Shown here: one piece after another, positions 46,457 to 56,303 of the stretch | How positions within the stretch are numbered: position 1 is the first letter of the stretch | Layout of the letters: each line of letters starts with the position of its first letter | Assembly: GCA_963678095.2 (NCBI GenBank) | Contig: CAXXXP010000001.1 | Span: 186,001-250,000, forward strand | Source of the DNA: G963678095 sp963678095 | GTDB taxonomy: Bacteria; Bacillota; Negativicutes; Selenomonadales; Selenomonadaceae | DNA length: 64,000 bases | Direction: 5' to 3' | Translations under genes and position numbers: made by a program | Notes under the pieces: model-generated | Told to the model about the DNA's origin: nothing | The model's database searches: none | What the model saw: only the letters and a program-made list of their open reading frames with translations

Positions 46457-49400
46457 TTGTTGGATGTAAACAATTTTGATTCAATGCGAATAGGGCTTGC
46501 ATCGCCGGATAAGATCAGAGACTGGTCTTATGGTGAGGTTAAAAAGCCAGAAACAATTAATTATCGTACTCTTAAACCAGAACGTGATGGGTTGTTCTGT
46601 GAAAAGATCTTTGGACCGACACGTGACTGGGAATGTCATTGTGGAAAGTATAAACGGATCCGCTATAAAGGGATTATCTGCGATCGTTGCGGCGTAGAAG
46701 TTACGCGCTCCAAGGTTCGCCGTGAACGCATGGGACATATTGAACTCGCCGCGCCGGTATCTCATATTTGGTATTTTAAGGGGATCCCAAGTCGGATGGG
46801 CTTAATTCTCGATATTTCCCCGCGTTCTTTGGAAAAGGTCTTGTATTTTGCCTCTTACATTGTGCTTGACCCGGCAGATACGCCGCTGATGAAAAAACAG
46901 CTGCTGACGGAAAATGAGTATCGTGAACACCGGGCTAAATATGGTGCATCCTTTAAAGTAGGCATGGGAGCAGAAGCTGTACAGCGCCTGCTCGAAGAAC
47001 TTGATCTGGAAAAGATGAATGATGATCTTCGTCAGGAACTCAAGGAAGTGAGCGGACAGCGTAAAATACGCGCGATCCGCCGCCTTGAAGTGGTAGAAGC
47101 TTTCCGTAAATCAGGCAATCAGCCGTCCTGGATGATACTCGATGCCGTCCCGGTAATACCACCGGAGTTGCGCCCAATGGTACAGCTCGACGGTGGCCGG
47201 TTTGCTACCTCTGACCTGAATGATCTTTATCGCCGTGTAATCAACCGTAACAATCGCTTGAAACGACTGCTGGATCTTGGTGCGCCAGATATCATTGTTC
47301 GCAATGAAAAACGCATGCTGCAGGAAGCCGTCGATGCACTGATTGACAATGGCCGCCGTGGGCGTCCGGTAACGGGCCCAGGGAATCGTCCACTTAAATC
47401 CCTCAGTGATATGCTCAAAGGGAAGCAGGGGCGTTTCCGCCAGAATCTGCTCGGTAAACGTGTTGACTATTCCGGCCGTTCCGTAATCGTTGTCGGTCCT
47501 GAACTCAAATTGCATCAGTGTGGTCTGCCGAAGGAAATGGCACTGGAACTGTTTAAACCATTTGTAATGAAAAAGCTTGTTAACGCAGGTTTTGCCCATA
47601 ATATCAAGTCAGCTAAACGGATGGTAGAGCGCGTTCGTCCAGAGGTTTGGGATGTACTTGAGGAAGTAATCAAAGAGCATCCGGTTCTCTTGAACCGTGC
47701 TCCGACGCTGCATCGACTGGGGATTCAGGCTTTTGAACCGGTTCTGACGGAAGGCCGGGCACTGAAGCTGCATCCGCTTGCTTGTACGGCTTATAATGCC
47801 GACTTTGATGGTGACCAGATGGCAATCCATCTGCCGCTGTCAGCAGAAGCTCAGGCGGAAGCCAGGGTGCTGATGCTTGCCGCCAATCATATTCTTGCGC
47901 CGAAAGATGGTCGTCCGATCATCGTGCCAACGCAGGATATGGTTCTCGGATCTTATTATCTGACGATAGTGAAACCGGGAGCGCTTGGTGAAGGTAAAAT
48001 GTTTACTGGCATCAATGAAGCATTGTTGGCTTACCAGGAAAAGGAACTGTCGCTGCAGGCACAGATCCAGACCCGGATTGATGGCTACGGGCTTGTTAAA
48101 ACAACATTGGGTCGCATGATTTTCAATGAAATTTTGCCACCGGAAATCCGTTACTTCTATCAGGAAAAGGATATGAAGCAGTGGTGTCTGGGAATCCTGA
48201 TGAACAAAAAAGAACTTGGCCGTCTGGTTGCCAAATGCTATGAGCATTTTGGCGGCAGTAAGACAGCTACGGTTATCGACAATGTCAAAAATCTTGGCTA
48301 TCATTACGCCTGCATTGCAGGGATGACAGTTGCGATTTCCGACATAATCATTCCGCCAGAAAAGAAAGAAATTCTTGCGGCAACCGAAAAGCTGGTCAAT
48401 ACGATTGAACGTCAGTTCAGCCGTGGGTTGATAACAGATGATGAACGCTATAATAAGGTCATTTCCCTTTGGACGAAAGCCACCGATGATGTAACGGATG
48501 CCATGATGAAAAACATGGATGATTTCAATCCGATTTACATGATGGCTGACTCTGGCGCCCGTGGTAACAAACAGCAGATGCGTCAGCTTGCCGGGATGCG
48601 TGGCCTGATGGCCGATCCGTCCGGTAAGATTATCGATTTGCCGATCAAAGCGAATTTCCGTGAAGGTCTTACGGTATCCGACTACTTCATCTCCTCCCAT
48701 GGTGCCCGTAAAGGCTTGGCCGATACCGCACTGCGAACAGCTGACTCCGGCTATTTGACAAGACGACTTGTCGATGTAGCCCAGGATGTCATTGTCCGTG
48801 AAGATGACTGCGATGTCGTGGGGGTAAATCTTGTTCATGAACGAGCCAGACTGGCATCGTCAACGAAGCAGGCATTGGAAGTATTGAAAGATACGCTGCT
48901 TGATCGTTTGCTGGGTGCGGACGTGCTCAATCCACAGACCGGTGAGATTCTCTTTCCGGCTGACACGGCACTTGATGAAGAAGCTATGCAGGTAATCGGA
49001 GAGCACGGTGTGGCTGAAATTGTCGTCAGAGGTTCTTCTATTTCAACGGAAGCTGTAATCAGCAATGCCATGTTGTCAGAAACCATTTCACTTGGTGCTC
49101 CGGAAGAAGCCGTACGGACAGCAATCAAAAAATCCATGATTCGGGAAATGCTGGGCAAGGATACGACCGACACTGTGCTTAACAGCCAGGGGGAAGAAAT
49201 TGTTCCGGGCAATACGCCGCTTACTGAGGCCTATATTGAAGCTGTTTTGGCCAGCGATGCAAAAGAAGTCAAGGTTCGCAACAACAATGTTCGCGGAATT
49301 GAAGTCGAAGCAATCAAAGAGGGCAACGGTATTATTGAATCTCTTAAAGACCGTATTGTGGGCCGTGTTTTGGCGGAAGATATTATCAACGCCGAAACTG

Positions 49401-50425
49401 GAGAAAAAGTTGCATCGCTTAATGATTCCATTACGGAAGAATTGGCGGATGATATCTGCAAGGTCAGAGAAAGAGTTACAATCCGCAGCGTGCTGACATG
49501 TAAGTCACAGTTTGGTGTCTGCATCAAGTGCTATGGCCGTGATCTGGCAAATGCAACGCAGGTTGATGTCGGCGAAGCGGTTGGTATTATTGCTGCTCAG
49601 TCCATCGGTGAACCGGGTACACAGCTTACCATGCGTACCTTCCATACCGGCGGTGTTGCCGGGGATGATATCACCCAGGGTCTGCCGCGTGTCGAAGAAT
49701 TGTTTGAAGCACGCAAGCCGAAACATCATGCAATTATTGCTGAAATTGAAGGCCGGGCAGAAGTTAAGGATATCAAAGGCATGCGTAAGATTACAGTTTA
49801 TCCGGAATCTGGTGAAGAACGCATCTATACTATACCGTATGGGTCCCGTATTGTCGTCAAAGATGGCGGGATGATTCATCCGGGTTCGAAGCTCACAGAA
49901 GGTTCGATCAACCCACATGATATTCTTCGCGTCTGTGGTCTTCGTGAAACACAGCGTTATCTGGTATATGAAGTGCAGAAAGTATACAAATCTCAGGGCG
50001 TTGAAATCAACGATAAACACATCGAAGTTATGGTTCGTCAGATGCTTCATAAGGTAAAAATTGAAGAATCCGGTGATACGGAATTCCTTCCAGGTGAATA
50101 CGTTGATATGAATACGTTCGAAGCGGCTAACATGAAGGCGATTGAAAACGGCGGGGAACCGTCCGTTGCCCGTCCGATCCTCTTGGGGATTACGAAGGCC
50201 TCGCTTGCTACAGATTCCTTCTTGTCAGCAGCATCTTTCCAGGAAACAACTCGTGTCCTGACCGATGCCGCTATCAAAGGAAAAGTAGATCCGCTGATCG
50301 GTCTTAAAGAAAATGTTATTATTGGGAAGCTCATCCCGGCTGGTACAGGCATGAGCCGATATCGTAACATCAAAATAGTCGATCCGGAACTTGTCGTTGC
50401 CACGGAGAATGTAGAAACTGAATAA
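46457..50425 (+). CDS. rpoC: DNA-directed RNA polymerase subunit beta'
   Basis: Catalytic beta' subunit, 1322 residues against about 1200 in Bacillus. It has the first zinc site (CHCGK...CDRCG, about 59-78), NADFDGDQMAIH with the Mg-binding aspartates (447-453), the bridge helix and trigger loop (AAQSIGEPGTQLTMRTFH), and the second zinc site (CKSQFGVCIKCYGRD). The extra length is two additional copies of the module before that second zinc site: units start near residues 816, 896 and 965. The start is TTG 46457 or the next codon TTG 46460, with AAGGGAG upstream. The terminator follows 10 nt after the stop. Confidence 0.97.
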   Translation: MLDVNNFDSMRIGLASPDKIRDWSYGEVKKPETINYRTLKPERDGLFCEKIFGPTRDWECHCGKYKRIRYKGIICDRCGVEVTRSKVRRERMGHIELAAPVSHIWYFKGIPSRMGLILDISPRSLEKVLYFASYIVLDPADTPLMKKQLLTENEYREHRAKYGASFKVGMGAEAVQRLLEELDLEKMNDDLRQELKEVSGQRKIRAIRRLEVVEAFRKSGNQPSWMILDAVPVIPPELRPMVQLDGGRFATSDLNDLYRRVINRNNRLKRLLDLGAPDIIVRNEKRMLQEAVDALIDNGRRGRPVTGPGNRPLKSLSDMLKGKQGRFRQNLLGKRVDYSGRSVIVVGPELKLHQCGLPKEMALELFKPFVMKKLVNAGFAHNIKSAKRMVERVRPEVWDVLEEVIKEHPVLLNRAPTLHRLGIQAFEPVLTEGRALKLHPLACTAYNADFDGDQMAIHLPLSAEAQAEARVLMLAANHILAPKDGRPIIVPTQDMVLGSYYLTIVKPGALGEGKMFTGINEALLAYQEKELSLQAQIQTRIDGYGLVKTTLGRMIFNEILPPEIRYFYQEKDMKQWCLGILMNKKELGRLVAKCYEHFGGSKTATVIDNVKNLGYHYACIAGMTVAISDIIIPPEKKEILAATEKLVNTIERQFSRGLITDDERYNKVISLWTKATDDVTDAMMKNMDDFNPIYMMADSGARGNKQQMRQLAGMRGLMADPSGKIIDLPIKANFREGLTVSDYFISSHGARKGLADTALRTADSGYLTRRLVDVAQDVIVREDDCDVVGVNLVHERARLASSTKQALEVLKDTLLDRLLGADVLNPQTGEILFPADTALDEEAMQVIGEHGVAEIVVRGSSISTEAVISNAMLSETISLGAPEEAVRTAIKKSMIREMLGKDTTDTVLNSQGEEIVPGNTPLTEAYIEAVLASDAKEVKVRNNNVRGIEVEAIKEGNGIIESLKDRIVGRVLAEDIINAETGEKVASLNDSITEELADDICKVRERVTIRSVLTCKSQFGVCIKCYGRDLANATQVDVGEAVGIIAAQSIGEPGTQLTMRTFHTGGVAGDDITQGLPRVEELFEARKPKHHAIIAEIEGRAEVKDIKGMRKITVYPESGEERIYTIPYGSRIVVKDGGMIHPGSKLTEGSINPHDILRVCGLRETQRYLVYEVQKVYKSQGVEINDKHIEVMVRQMLHKVKIEESGDTEFLPGEYVDMNTFEAANMKAIENGGEPSVARPILLGITKASLATDSFLSAASFQETTRVLTDAAIKGKVDPLIGLKENVIIGKLIPAGTGMSRYRNIKIVDPELVVATENVETE

Positions 50426-50435
50426 ACAGTAAAAC

Positions 50436-50478
50436 TGTCGGTGAGGGATCAGCAATGATTTCTTGCCGACATTTTTTT
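50436..50478 (+). terminator. Intrinsic terminator after rpoC
   Basis: TGTCGG / CCGACA with an inner GCAA/TTGC stem, followed by seven T. Confidence 0.88.
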
Positions 50479-50545
50479 GTAGGCCACTCCACTCTTAAAT
50501 ACGGGGAGCAGAGGATAGCTTGGTGAAAGATTTGCCGCTGCAATC

Positions 50546-50574
50546 TGTACATTTTCCAGGAAATCATGTATCAT
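50546..50574 (+). promoter_or_regulatory. Promoter of tkt
   Basis: TGTACA, 17 nt spacer, TATCAT, about 50 nt before tkt. Confidence 0.5.
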
Positions 50575-50625
50575 TAAAAGATGTGAGAACTTTACTTTTA
50601 AATCAAGAATAAAGGAGATGGAGTA

Positions 50626-52626
50626 ATGAGTAATATAGATACGACATCGGTAAACGCTCTGCGCGTGCTCGCGGCAGATGCGGTGCAAAAAGCGAATTCG
50701 GGGCATCCGGGGCTGCCGCTTGGCAGCGCAGCGATGGCTTATGAATTATGGGCCAAGCATATGAATCATAATCCACAGAATCCAAAATGGGAAAACAGAG
50801 ACAGGTTTGTTCTTTCCGGTGGGCATGGTTCGGCTCTGCTGTATTCATTGTTGCATATGTTCGGCTATGGATTGACTCTCGATGATTTGAAAAATTTCCG
50901 GCAAGATGGCTCGCTGACTCCGGGACATCCGGAATACGGACACACCATTGGCGTTGAGGCGACGACTGGTCCGTTAGGCGCTGGCATGGCGATGGCTGTT
51001 GGCATGGCCATGGCAGAAGCTCATTTGGCAGCGGTTTTGAACCGGCCGGAGTTCCCGGTTATCGATCACTATACCTTTGTTCTTGGCGGTGATGGCTGTA
51101 TGATGGAAGGAATTTCTTCGGAAGCCTTTTCACTGGCAGGGACCCTCGGACTTGGTAAGCTGATTGTATTTTATGACAGCAATAAAATTTCGATTGAGGG
51201 CAGCACGGATTTGGCCTTTACGGAAAATGTACAAAAACGTATGGAAGCGTTTGGTTTTCAGATTATTACCGTTGAAGACGGCAATGATTTAGCAGAAATT
51301 GGGAAAGCTATTGAAGTAGCCAAAGCAGATAAAGCGCGACCAGCCTTTATTACGGTTAAAACTCAAATTGGCTATGGCTGCCCGGAAAAACAAGGAAAAG
51401 CCAGTGCTCATGGTGAGCCGCTTGGTGAAGACAATATCAAGGCGATGAAGGAAAACTTGAACTGGGAATCGCAGGAAGCCTTTTATGTACCGCAAGCCGT
51501 ATATGACCATTATAAACAATTGGCTTCAAAAGGCGCTGCCACCGAAGCCCAGTGGAACAGCCTTTTTGCAGCTTATGCCGCTAAATATCCAGAAGCAAAA
51601 GCAATGTGGGACAAATTTTTTGGTGAAGTGGATGCCGAAGCATTGCTGGGCAATGAAGCTTTTTGGGCTTATGAAGATAAACCGCAGGCTACCCGTAACT
51701 TGTCTGGGATACTCATCAACCAGTTAAAAGACATTCTGCCAAATCTTTTTGGCGGCAGTGCGGACTTAGCACCGTCGAATAAAAGCCATATGAATGGCGA
51801 ACCGGATTTCAGCAAAGAAAATTATGCTGGCCGCAATGTGCATTTTGGTGTGCGGGAGCTTGCTATGGCAGCTATCGGCAATGGTCTTGTCTTGCATGGT
51901 GGATTGAAAGCGTATGTATCGACGTTCTTTGTGTTCAGTGATTATGTAAAACCTATGGCCAGACTTTCTTCGCTGATGGGATTACCGTTGACCTATGTGT
52001 TGACACATGACAGCATTGGGGTCGGGGAAGATGGCCCGACGCATGAACCGATCGAACAGTTGGCGATGCTCAGAGCAATGCCAAACTTTAATGTGTTCCG
52101 CCCGGCGGATGCAGTGGAAACAGCTGCTGGCTGGTATTTGGCAGCAACCAGTAAAAATACCCCAACAGCGCTTGTATTGACAAGACAAAATCTGCCACAA
52201 CTCGATGGCAGCAGCAAAGCAGCATTGTTAGGCGCTTATGTTTTGGCTGATTCCAAAAAACAGCAGCCAGATGGCATTTTAATTGCCAGCGGTTCCGAGG
52301 TTTCACTGGCGTTGGCCGCTAAAGAACTTTTGGCAGCAGAAGGGCTTGATGTGCGGGTCGTGAGCATGCCGTGCATGGATTTGTTTGAACAGCAACCGGC
52401 AGCTTATAAAGAAGAAGTTTTACCGAAGCAGATTCGGGGCAGAGTTGCGATTGAAGCTGGGGCTGATTTCGGCTGGGGTAAATATGTGGGCCTTGACGGT
52501 GATGTGGTGACAATGAAAGGCTTTGGCGCCTCGGCACCGGCTGAGATATTGTTTAAGAAATTTGGTTTTACCGCAGAAAATGTTGCGGCAACAATGAAAA
52601 AAGTATCAGCCGCGTTGAAAAATTAA
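50626..52626 (+). CDS. tkt: Transketolase
   Basis: Thiamine diphosphate enzyme of the pentose phosphate pathway moving two-carbon units between sugar phosphates. The 666-residue protein has KANSGHPGLPLGSAAMAYEL, the ThDP motif GDGCMMEGISSEAFSLAG...NKIS, DSIGVGEDGPTHEPIEQLAMLRA and FRPADAVETA in the pyrimidine domain, and a C-terminal domain ending with GFGASAPAEILFKKFG. The start is ATG 50626 with AAAGGAG upstream. It interrupts the usual rpoC to L7Ae-rpsL order and has its own promoter and terminator, so it is a separate unit. Confidence 0.96.
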   Translation: MSNIDTTSVNALRVLAADAVQKANSGHPGLPLGSAAMAYELWAKHMNHNPQNPKWENRDRFVLSGGHGSALLYSLLHMFGYGLTLDDLKNFRQDGSLTPGHPEYGHTIGVEATTGPLGAGMAMAVGMAMAEAHLAAVLNRPEFPVIDHYTFVLGGDGCMMEGISSEAFSLAGTLGLGKLIVFYDSNKISIEGSTDLAFTENVQKRMEAFGFQIITVEDGNDLAEIGKAIEVAKADKARPAFITVKTQIGYGCPEKQGKASAHGEPLGEDNIKAMKENLNWESQEAFYVPQAVYDHYKQLASKGAATEAQWNSLFAAYAAKYPEAKAMWDKFFGEVDAEALLGNEAFWAYEDKPQATRNLSGILINQLKDILPNLFGGSADLAPSNKSHMNGEPDFSKENYAGRNVHFGVRELAMAAIGNGLVLHGGLKAYVSTFFVFSDYVKPMARLSSLMGLPLTYVLTHDSIGVGEDGPTHEPIEQLAMLRAMPNFNVFRPADAVETAAGWYLAATSKNTPTALVLTRQNLPQLDGSSKAALLGAYVLADSKKQQPDGILIASGSEVSLALAAKELLAAEGLDVRVVSMPCMDLFEQQPAAYKEEVLPKQIRGRVAIEAGADFGWGKYVGLDGDVVTMKGFGASAPAEILFKKFGFTAENVAATMKKVSAALKN

Positions 52627-52650
52627 TTCTATACAGGGCTGAAAAAATAA

Positions 52651-52693
52651 ATGAAACAGGATGGTCAAAGCAGATCATCCTGTTTCATTTTTT
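52651..52693 (+). terminator. Intrinsic terminator after tkt
   Basis: ATGAAACAGGATG / CATCCTGTTTCAT, a 13-bp stem followed by TTTTTT. Confidence 0.92.
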
Positions 52694-52867
52694 GTATAAA
52701 TGGCGAAACAGATCATACAAATAATAAATAATAGAAAATATCCGATGAATTATATAAAACTTCTCGAAAAAGAATAATTGTGCGTATATTTTTCCCTGCC
52801 AATATGCTATAATTCTGTTGATGATACACCAGGTTGCGTGTACATGAAAATATCGATAAAATAAGTG

Positions 52868-52896
52868 TTGACATTGATTTTAATAGATGATAATAT
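52868..52896 (+). promoter_or_regulatory. Promoter of the str operon
   Basis: Perfect TTGACA, 17 nt spacer, TAATAT, about 50 nt before the L7Ae-like gene. Upstream, 52806-52814 has an extended -10 (TG-C-TATAAT) without a clear -35. I see nothing else in the 320-nt gap after tkt. Confidence 0.8.
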
Positions 52897-52946
52897 GTAT
52901 GAGTGCCTGAAAAAAGCATTCATTTGGTGGTATAGGAGTGAAGCAA

Positions 52947-53192
52947 ATGTCGCTTGAAGCACTGAAAAATGGCAAGCGGGTGATCGGCATAAAACAAGTC
53001 ACGAAGGCTGTGAATAAAGGTCTGGTGGGTTGCGTTTTTATTGCAGATGATGCTGATGTCAGAGTGTTACAGCCGCTCAGAGAGCTGTGCGGTGAAAAAA
53101 ATGTTGCTACCGAAAATGTAGCGACAATGCTGGATCTCGGAACGGCTTGTTCGATCGAGGTCGGTGCAGCTGCGGCTGCAGTGTTGAAGTAG
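52947..53192 (+). CDS. rplGB: L7Ae-family ribosomal protein (YbxF/RplGB)
   Basis: An 81-residue kink-turn RNA binding protein of the L7Ae/L30e family. It reads ALKNGKRVIGIKQVTKAVNKG near the N terminus, VFIADDADVRVLQPLRELCG in the middle and GTACSIEVGAAAAAVLK at the end. Homologues in Bacillus bind kink-turns and associate with ribosomes. ATG 52947 has TAGGAGTG 6 nt upstream; the longer frame from 52938 begins within that RBS. It precedes rpsL by 89 nt, as in other Firmicutes. Confidence 0.9.
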   Translation: MSLEALKNGKRVIGIKQVTKAVNKGLVGCVFIADDADVRVLQPLRELCGEKNVATENVATMLDLGTACSIEVGAAAAAVLK

Positions 53193-53281
53193 CTATTATT
53201 GTTAAAAATCTTGTCATTTTCCAAAGATTGTGATGGGGTTATTAAATAATAAATTTTCATTTGAAGGAAGGAGGTGCATGT

Positions 53282-53665
53282 ATGCCTACAATTAATCAGT
53301 TAGTTCGCAAGAGCAGACAGAGCATGCAGGAAAAATCCACAGCACCAGCTTTGAAGAATTGCCCACAGAAACGTGGCGTTTGCACAAGAGTTTATACAAC
53401 AACTCCGAAGAAACCAAACTCCGCGCTTCGTAAAGTTGCCCGTGTTCGTTTAACGAACAGCATTGAAGTAACAGCTTACATCCCGGGTATCGGTCATAAT
53501 CTTCAGGAACATAGTGTTGTTTTGATTAGAGGCGGACGTGTAAAGGATTTACCAGGTGTTCGTTACCATATCATCCGTGGTTCGTTAGATACTGCAGGTG
53601 TTCAGGATCGTGCCCAGTCGAGATCAAAATACGGTGCAAAACGCGCTAAAGCTAAGAAAAAATAA
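53282..53665 (+). CDS. rpsL: 30S ribosomal protein S12
   Basis: Decoding-centre protein and target of streptomycin-resistance mutations. The 127-residue protein reads PTINQLVRKSRQ at the start, carries CPQKRGVCTRVYTTTPKKPNSALRK with lysine at the usual resistance position (wild type) and PGVRYHIIRGSLD. The start is ATG 53282 with GAAGGAGGTG 5-6 nt upstream; the longer frame from 53261 runs through the RBS. Confidence 0.97.
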   Translation: MPTINQLVRKSRQSMQEKSTAPALKNCPQKRGVCTRVYTTTPKKPNSALRKVARVRLTNSIEVTAYIPGIGHNLQEHSVVLIRGGRVKDLPGVRYHIIRGSLDTAGVQDRAQSRSKYGAKRAKAKKK

Positions 53666-53708
53666 TGCGGATTCCGCAATGAAGATTAATGAGTGAGGAG
53701 GGATTCCG

Positions 53709-54179
53709 ATGCCAAGAAAAGGTTCAGTACCTAAACGCGATGTGTTGCCGGATCCGGTATACAATTCGAAAATCGTAACAAAATTCATCAACAAAATCAT
53801 GCTTTCGGGCAAAAAAGGCGTTGCTGAAAGAGTTGTCTATGATGCATTTGAAAGCATCAGAGCAAAAACTGGCAAAGATCCTTTGGAAGTTTTTGAAACA
53901 GCTTTAAAAAATGTAATGCCAGTCCTGGAGGTTCGTGCTCGCCGTGTCGGCGGTGCCAACTATCAGGTTCCGATTGAAGTTCGTCCGGATCGCCGTATGA
54001 CTTTGGGAATTCGTTGGATCGTAAACTACGCTAGACTTCGTGGTGAAAAGACAATGAATGAAAGACTTTCTGGTGAATTGATGGACGCTGCTAACAATAC
54101 GGGCGCAGCAATCAAGAAAAAAGAAGATACTCATAAGATGGCTGAGGCTAATAAAGCATTTGCTCATTATCGTTGGTAG
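53709..54179 (+). CDS. rpsG: 30S ribosomal protein S7
   Basis: Head-nucleating protein of the small subunit near the E site, and a translational repressor of the str operon in some bacteria. The 156-residue protein begins PRKGSVPKRDVLPDPVYNSK and has GGANYQVPIEVRPDRRMTLG in the middle, ending with HKMAEANKAFAHYRW. The start is ATG 53709 with GAGGAGGG upstream. fusA follows after 28 nt. Confidence 0.98.
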   Translation: MPRKGSVPKRDVLPDPVYNSKIVTKFINKIMLSGKKGVAERVVYDAFESIRAKTGKDPLEVFETALKNVMPVLEVRARRVGGANYQVPIEVRPDRRMTLGIRWIVNYARLRGEKTMNERLSGELMDAANNTGAAIKKKEDTHKMAEANKAFAHYRW

Positions 54180-54207
54180 TATCTGAAAATTAAGGAGCGA
54201 TGTAATA

Positions 54208-56286
54208 GTGGGCAGAGAGTTTTCACTTGAAAAAACTCGTAATATAGGAATTATGGCGCATATTGATGCCGGTAAAACCACTACTACGGAACGTATTCTC
54301 TTCTATACAGGTAGAGTTCATAAGATTGGTGAAGTTCATGAAGGCGCTGCCACGATGGACTGGATGGCTCAGGAGCAGGAAAGAGGTATTACTATTACTT
54401 CGGCTGCGACAACTTGCCACTGGAAAGATCATCGTATCAACATCATTGACACACCAGGCCACGTTGACTTTACAGTTGAAGTAGAACGTTCTCTTAGAGT
54501 GCTTGACGGTGCTGTTGCTGTTCTGACAGCTAGAGGTGGCGTTGAACCACAGACTGAAACCGTATGGCGTCAGGCTGAAAAGTACAATGTACCGCGTATG
54601 GCTTACGTCAACAAAATGGACATCACAGGCGCAGATTTCTTCAATGTTATCAAAATGATGAAAGAACGTCTGAATGCCAATGCAGTAGCTATTCAGCTTC
54701 CGATCGGTGCAGAAGATAATTTCCAGGGAATTGTTGACCTCGTTAAAATGGATGCCATCATCTATGAAGATGACCTTGGCAAAGTTGCTGACGAAGTCGG
54801 AATTCCAGAAGATATGCAGGAAATTGCTGAAGAATATCGTCAGAAGATGCTCGACGCAATTGCTGAGTTTGACGATGATCTCATGATGAAATATCTTGAG
54901 GGCGAAGAAATCAGCGAAGCTGAAATCAAAGCTGCCATTCGTAAAGCTACCATTGCTTGTAAGATGACACCGGTTACTTGCGGTACTTCTTACAGAAATA
55001 AAGGCGTACAGCCGATGATTGATGCAGTTATCGACTACATGCCGGCACCAACCGATATTGCGGCTATTAAAGGCGTGAATCCGGACGACGGTGCAGAAGA
55101 CAGCCGTCCGTCAAATGACAGCGAGCCGTTCTCGGCTTTGGCTTTCAAGATCATGACAGATCCGTATGTTGGTAAACTTGCATTCTTCCGTGTGTACTCC
55201 GGTACACTGTCTTCGGGATCGTATGTATACAATTCCACTAAAGGCAAGAAAGAACGCATTGGCCGTATTCTCCAGATGCATGCAAACCATCGCGAAGAAA
55301 TCACTGAAGTTTACAGTGGTGATATTGCGGCAGCTGTAGGCCTGAAGGATACGACAACAGGCGATACGCTTTGCGATGAAAACGCACCGATCATTCTTGA
55401 ATCGATGGTGTTCCCGGACCCGGTTATCTCCGTTGCGGTTGAACCGAAAACGAAAGCTGACCAGGAAAAAATGGGTATCGCTTTGCAGAAACTTGCAGAA
55501 GAAGATCCGACATTCCGTGTAGCAACTGATCATGAAACCGGACAGGTAATTATTTCCGGCATGGGCGAGCTGCATTTGGAAATTATCGTCGATCGTATGC
55601 TGCGTGAGTTCAAAGTGGAATGCAACGTTGGTAAGCCACAGGTTGCTTATCGCGAAACCATCCGCAAAACAGTCAAGTCCGAAGGCAAGTTCGTCCGCCA
55701 GTCCGGTGGTCGCGGTCAATACGGTCATTGCTGGCTTGAACTCGTTCCGCAGGAACCGGGTGTTGGCTTCAGCTTTGAAAACAAAGTTGTCGGTGGTGCA
55801 ATTCCGAAAGAATTCATCAATCCGATTGAAGCTGGTATCAAGGAAGCTATGGAAAGCGGCGTAGTAGCCGGTTATCCTGTAGTTGACATTAAAGCAATCG
55901 TCTATGACGGTTCCTTCCATGATGTCGATTCCTCGGAAATGGCGTTTAAAATTGCAGGTTCGATGGCATTTAAATCCGGTTGCCAAAAGGCGACACCGGT
56001 ATTGCTTGAACCGTATGTAAAAGTCGAAGTCATTGTTCCAGAAGAATACATGGGCGATGTAATCGGCGACGTAAATGCACGACGCGGTCGTATGGAAGGT
56101 ATGGAAGCTCGCAACGGGGCTCAGGTCATCAATGCGTTCGTACCGCTTTCTGAAATGTTCGGCTACTCGACGGATTTACGTTCAAAAACTCAGGGTCGTG
56201 GGAACTACTCCATGGAAGTTGCTTACTATGATGAAGTTCCTAAAAATATATCAGACAATATTGTCGCTAAAATTAAAGGCGAATAA
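54208..56286 (+). CDS. fusA: Elongation factor G
   Basis: Translocation GTPase. The 692 residues contain the G motifs AHIDAGKTTTTER, DTPGHVDFT and NKMD, the switch region GAATMDWMAQEQERGITIT, domain II, domain IV (QSGGRGQYGHCWLEL) and domain V (VIGDVNARRGRMEGMEAR). The start is GTG 54208 with AAGGAGCG upstream. It is co-transcribed with rpsL-rpsG before and tuf 17 nt after it. Confidence 0.98.
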   Translation: MGREFSLEKTRNIGIMAHIDAGKTTTTERILFYTGRVHKIGEVHEGAATMDWMAQEQERGITITSAATTCHWKDHRINIIDTPGHVDFTVEVERSLRVLDGAVAVLTARGGVEPQTETVWRQAEKYNVPRMAYVNKMDITGADFFNVIKMMKERLNANAVAIQLPIGAEDNFQGIVDLVKMDAIIYEDDLGKVADEVGIPEDMQEIAEEYRQKMLDAIAEFDDDLMMKYLEGEEISEAEIKAAIRKATIACKMTPVTCGTSYRNKGVQPMIDAVIDYMPAPTDIAAIKGVNPDDGAEDSRPSNDSEPFSALAFKIMTDPYVGKLAFFRVYSGTLSSGSYVYNSTKGKKERIGRILQMHANHREEITEVYSGDIAAAVGLKDTTTGDTLCDENAPIILESMVFPDPVISVAVEPKTKADQEKMGIALQKLAEEDPTFRVATDHETGQVIISGMGELHLEIIVDRMLREFKVECNVGKPQVAYRETIRKTVKSEGKFVRQSGGRGQYGHCWLELVPQEPGVGFSFENKVVGGAIPKEFINPIEAGIKEAMESGVVAGYPVVDIKAIVYDGSFHDVDSSEMAFKIAGSMAFKSGCQKATPVLLEPYVKVEVIVPEEYMGDVIGDVNARRGRMEGMEARNGAQVINAFVPLSEMFGYSTDLRSKTQGRGNYSMEVAYYDEVPKNISDNIVAKIKGE

Positions 56287-56303
56287 GGGAGGAAATTACC
56301 TAA

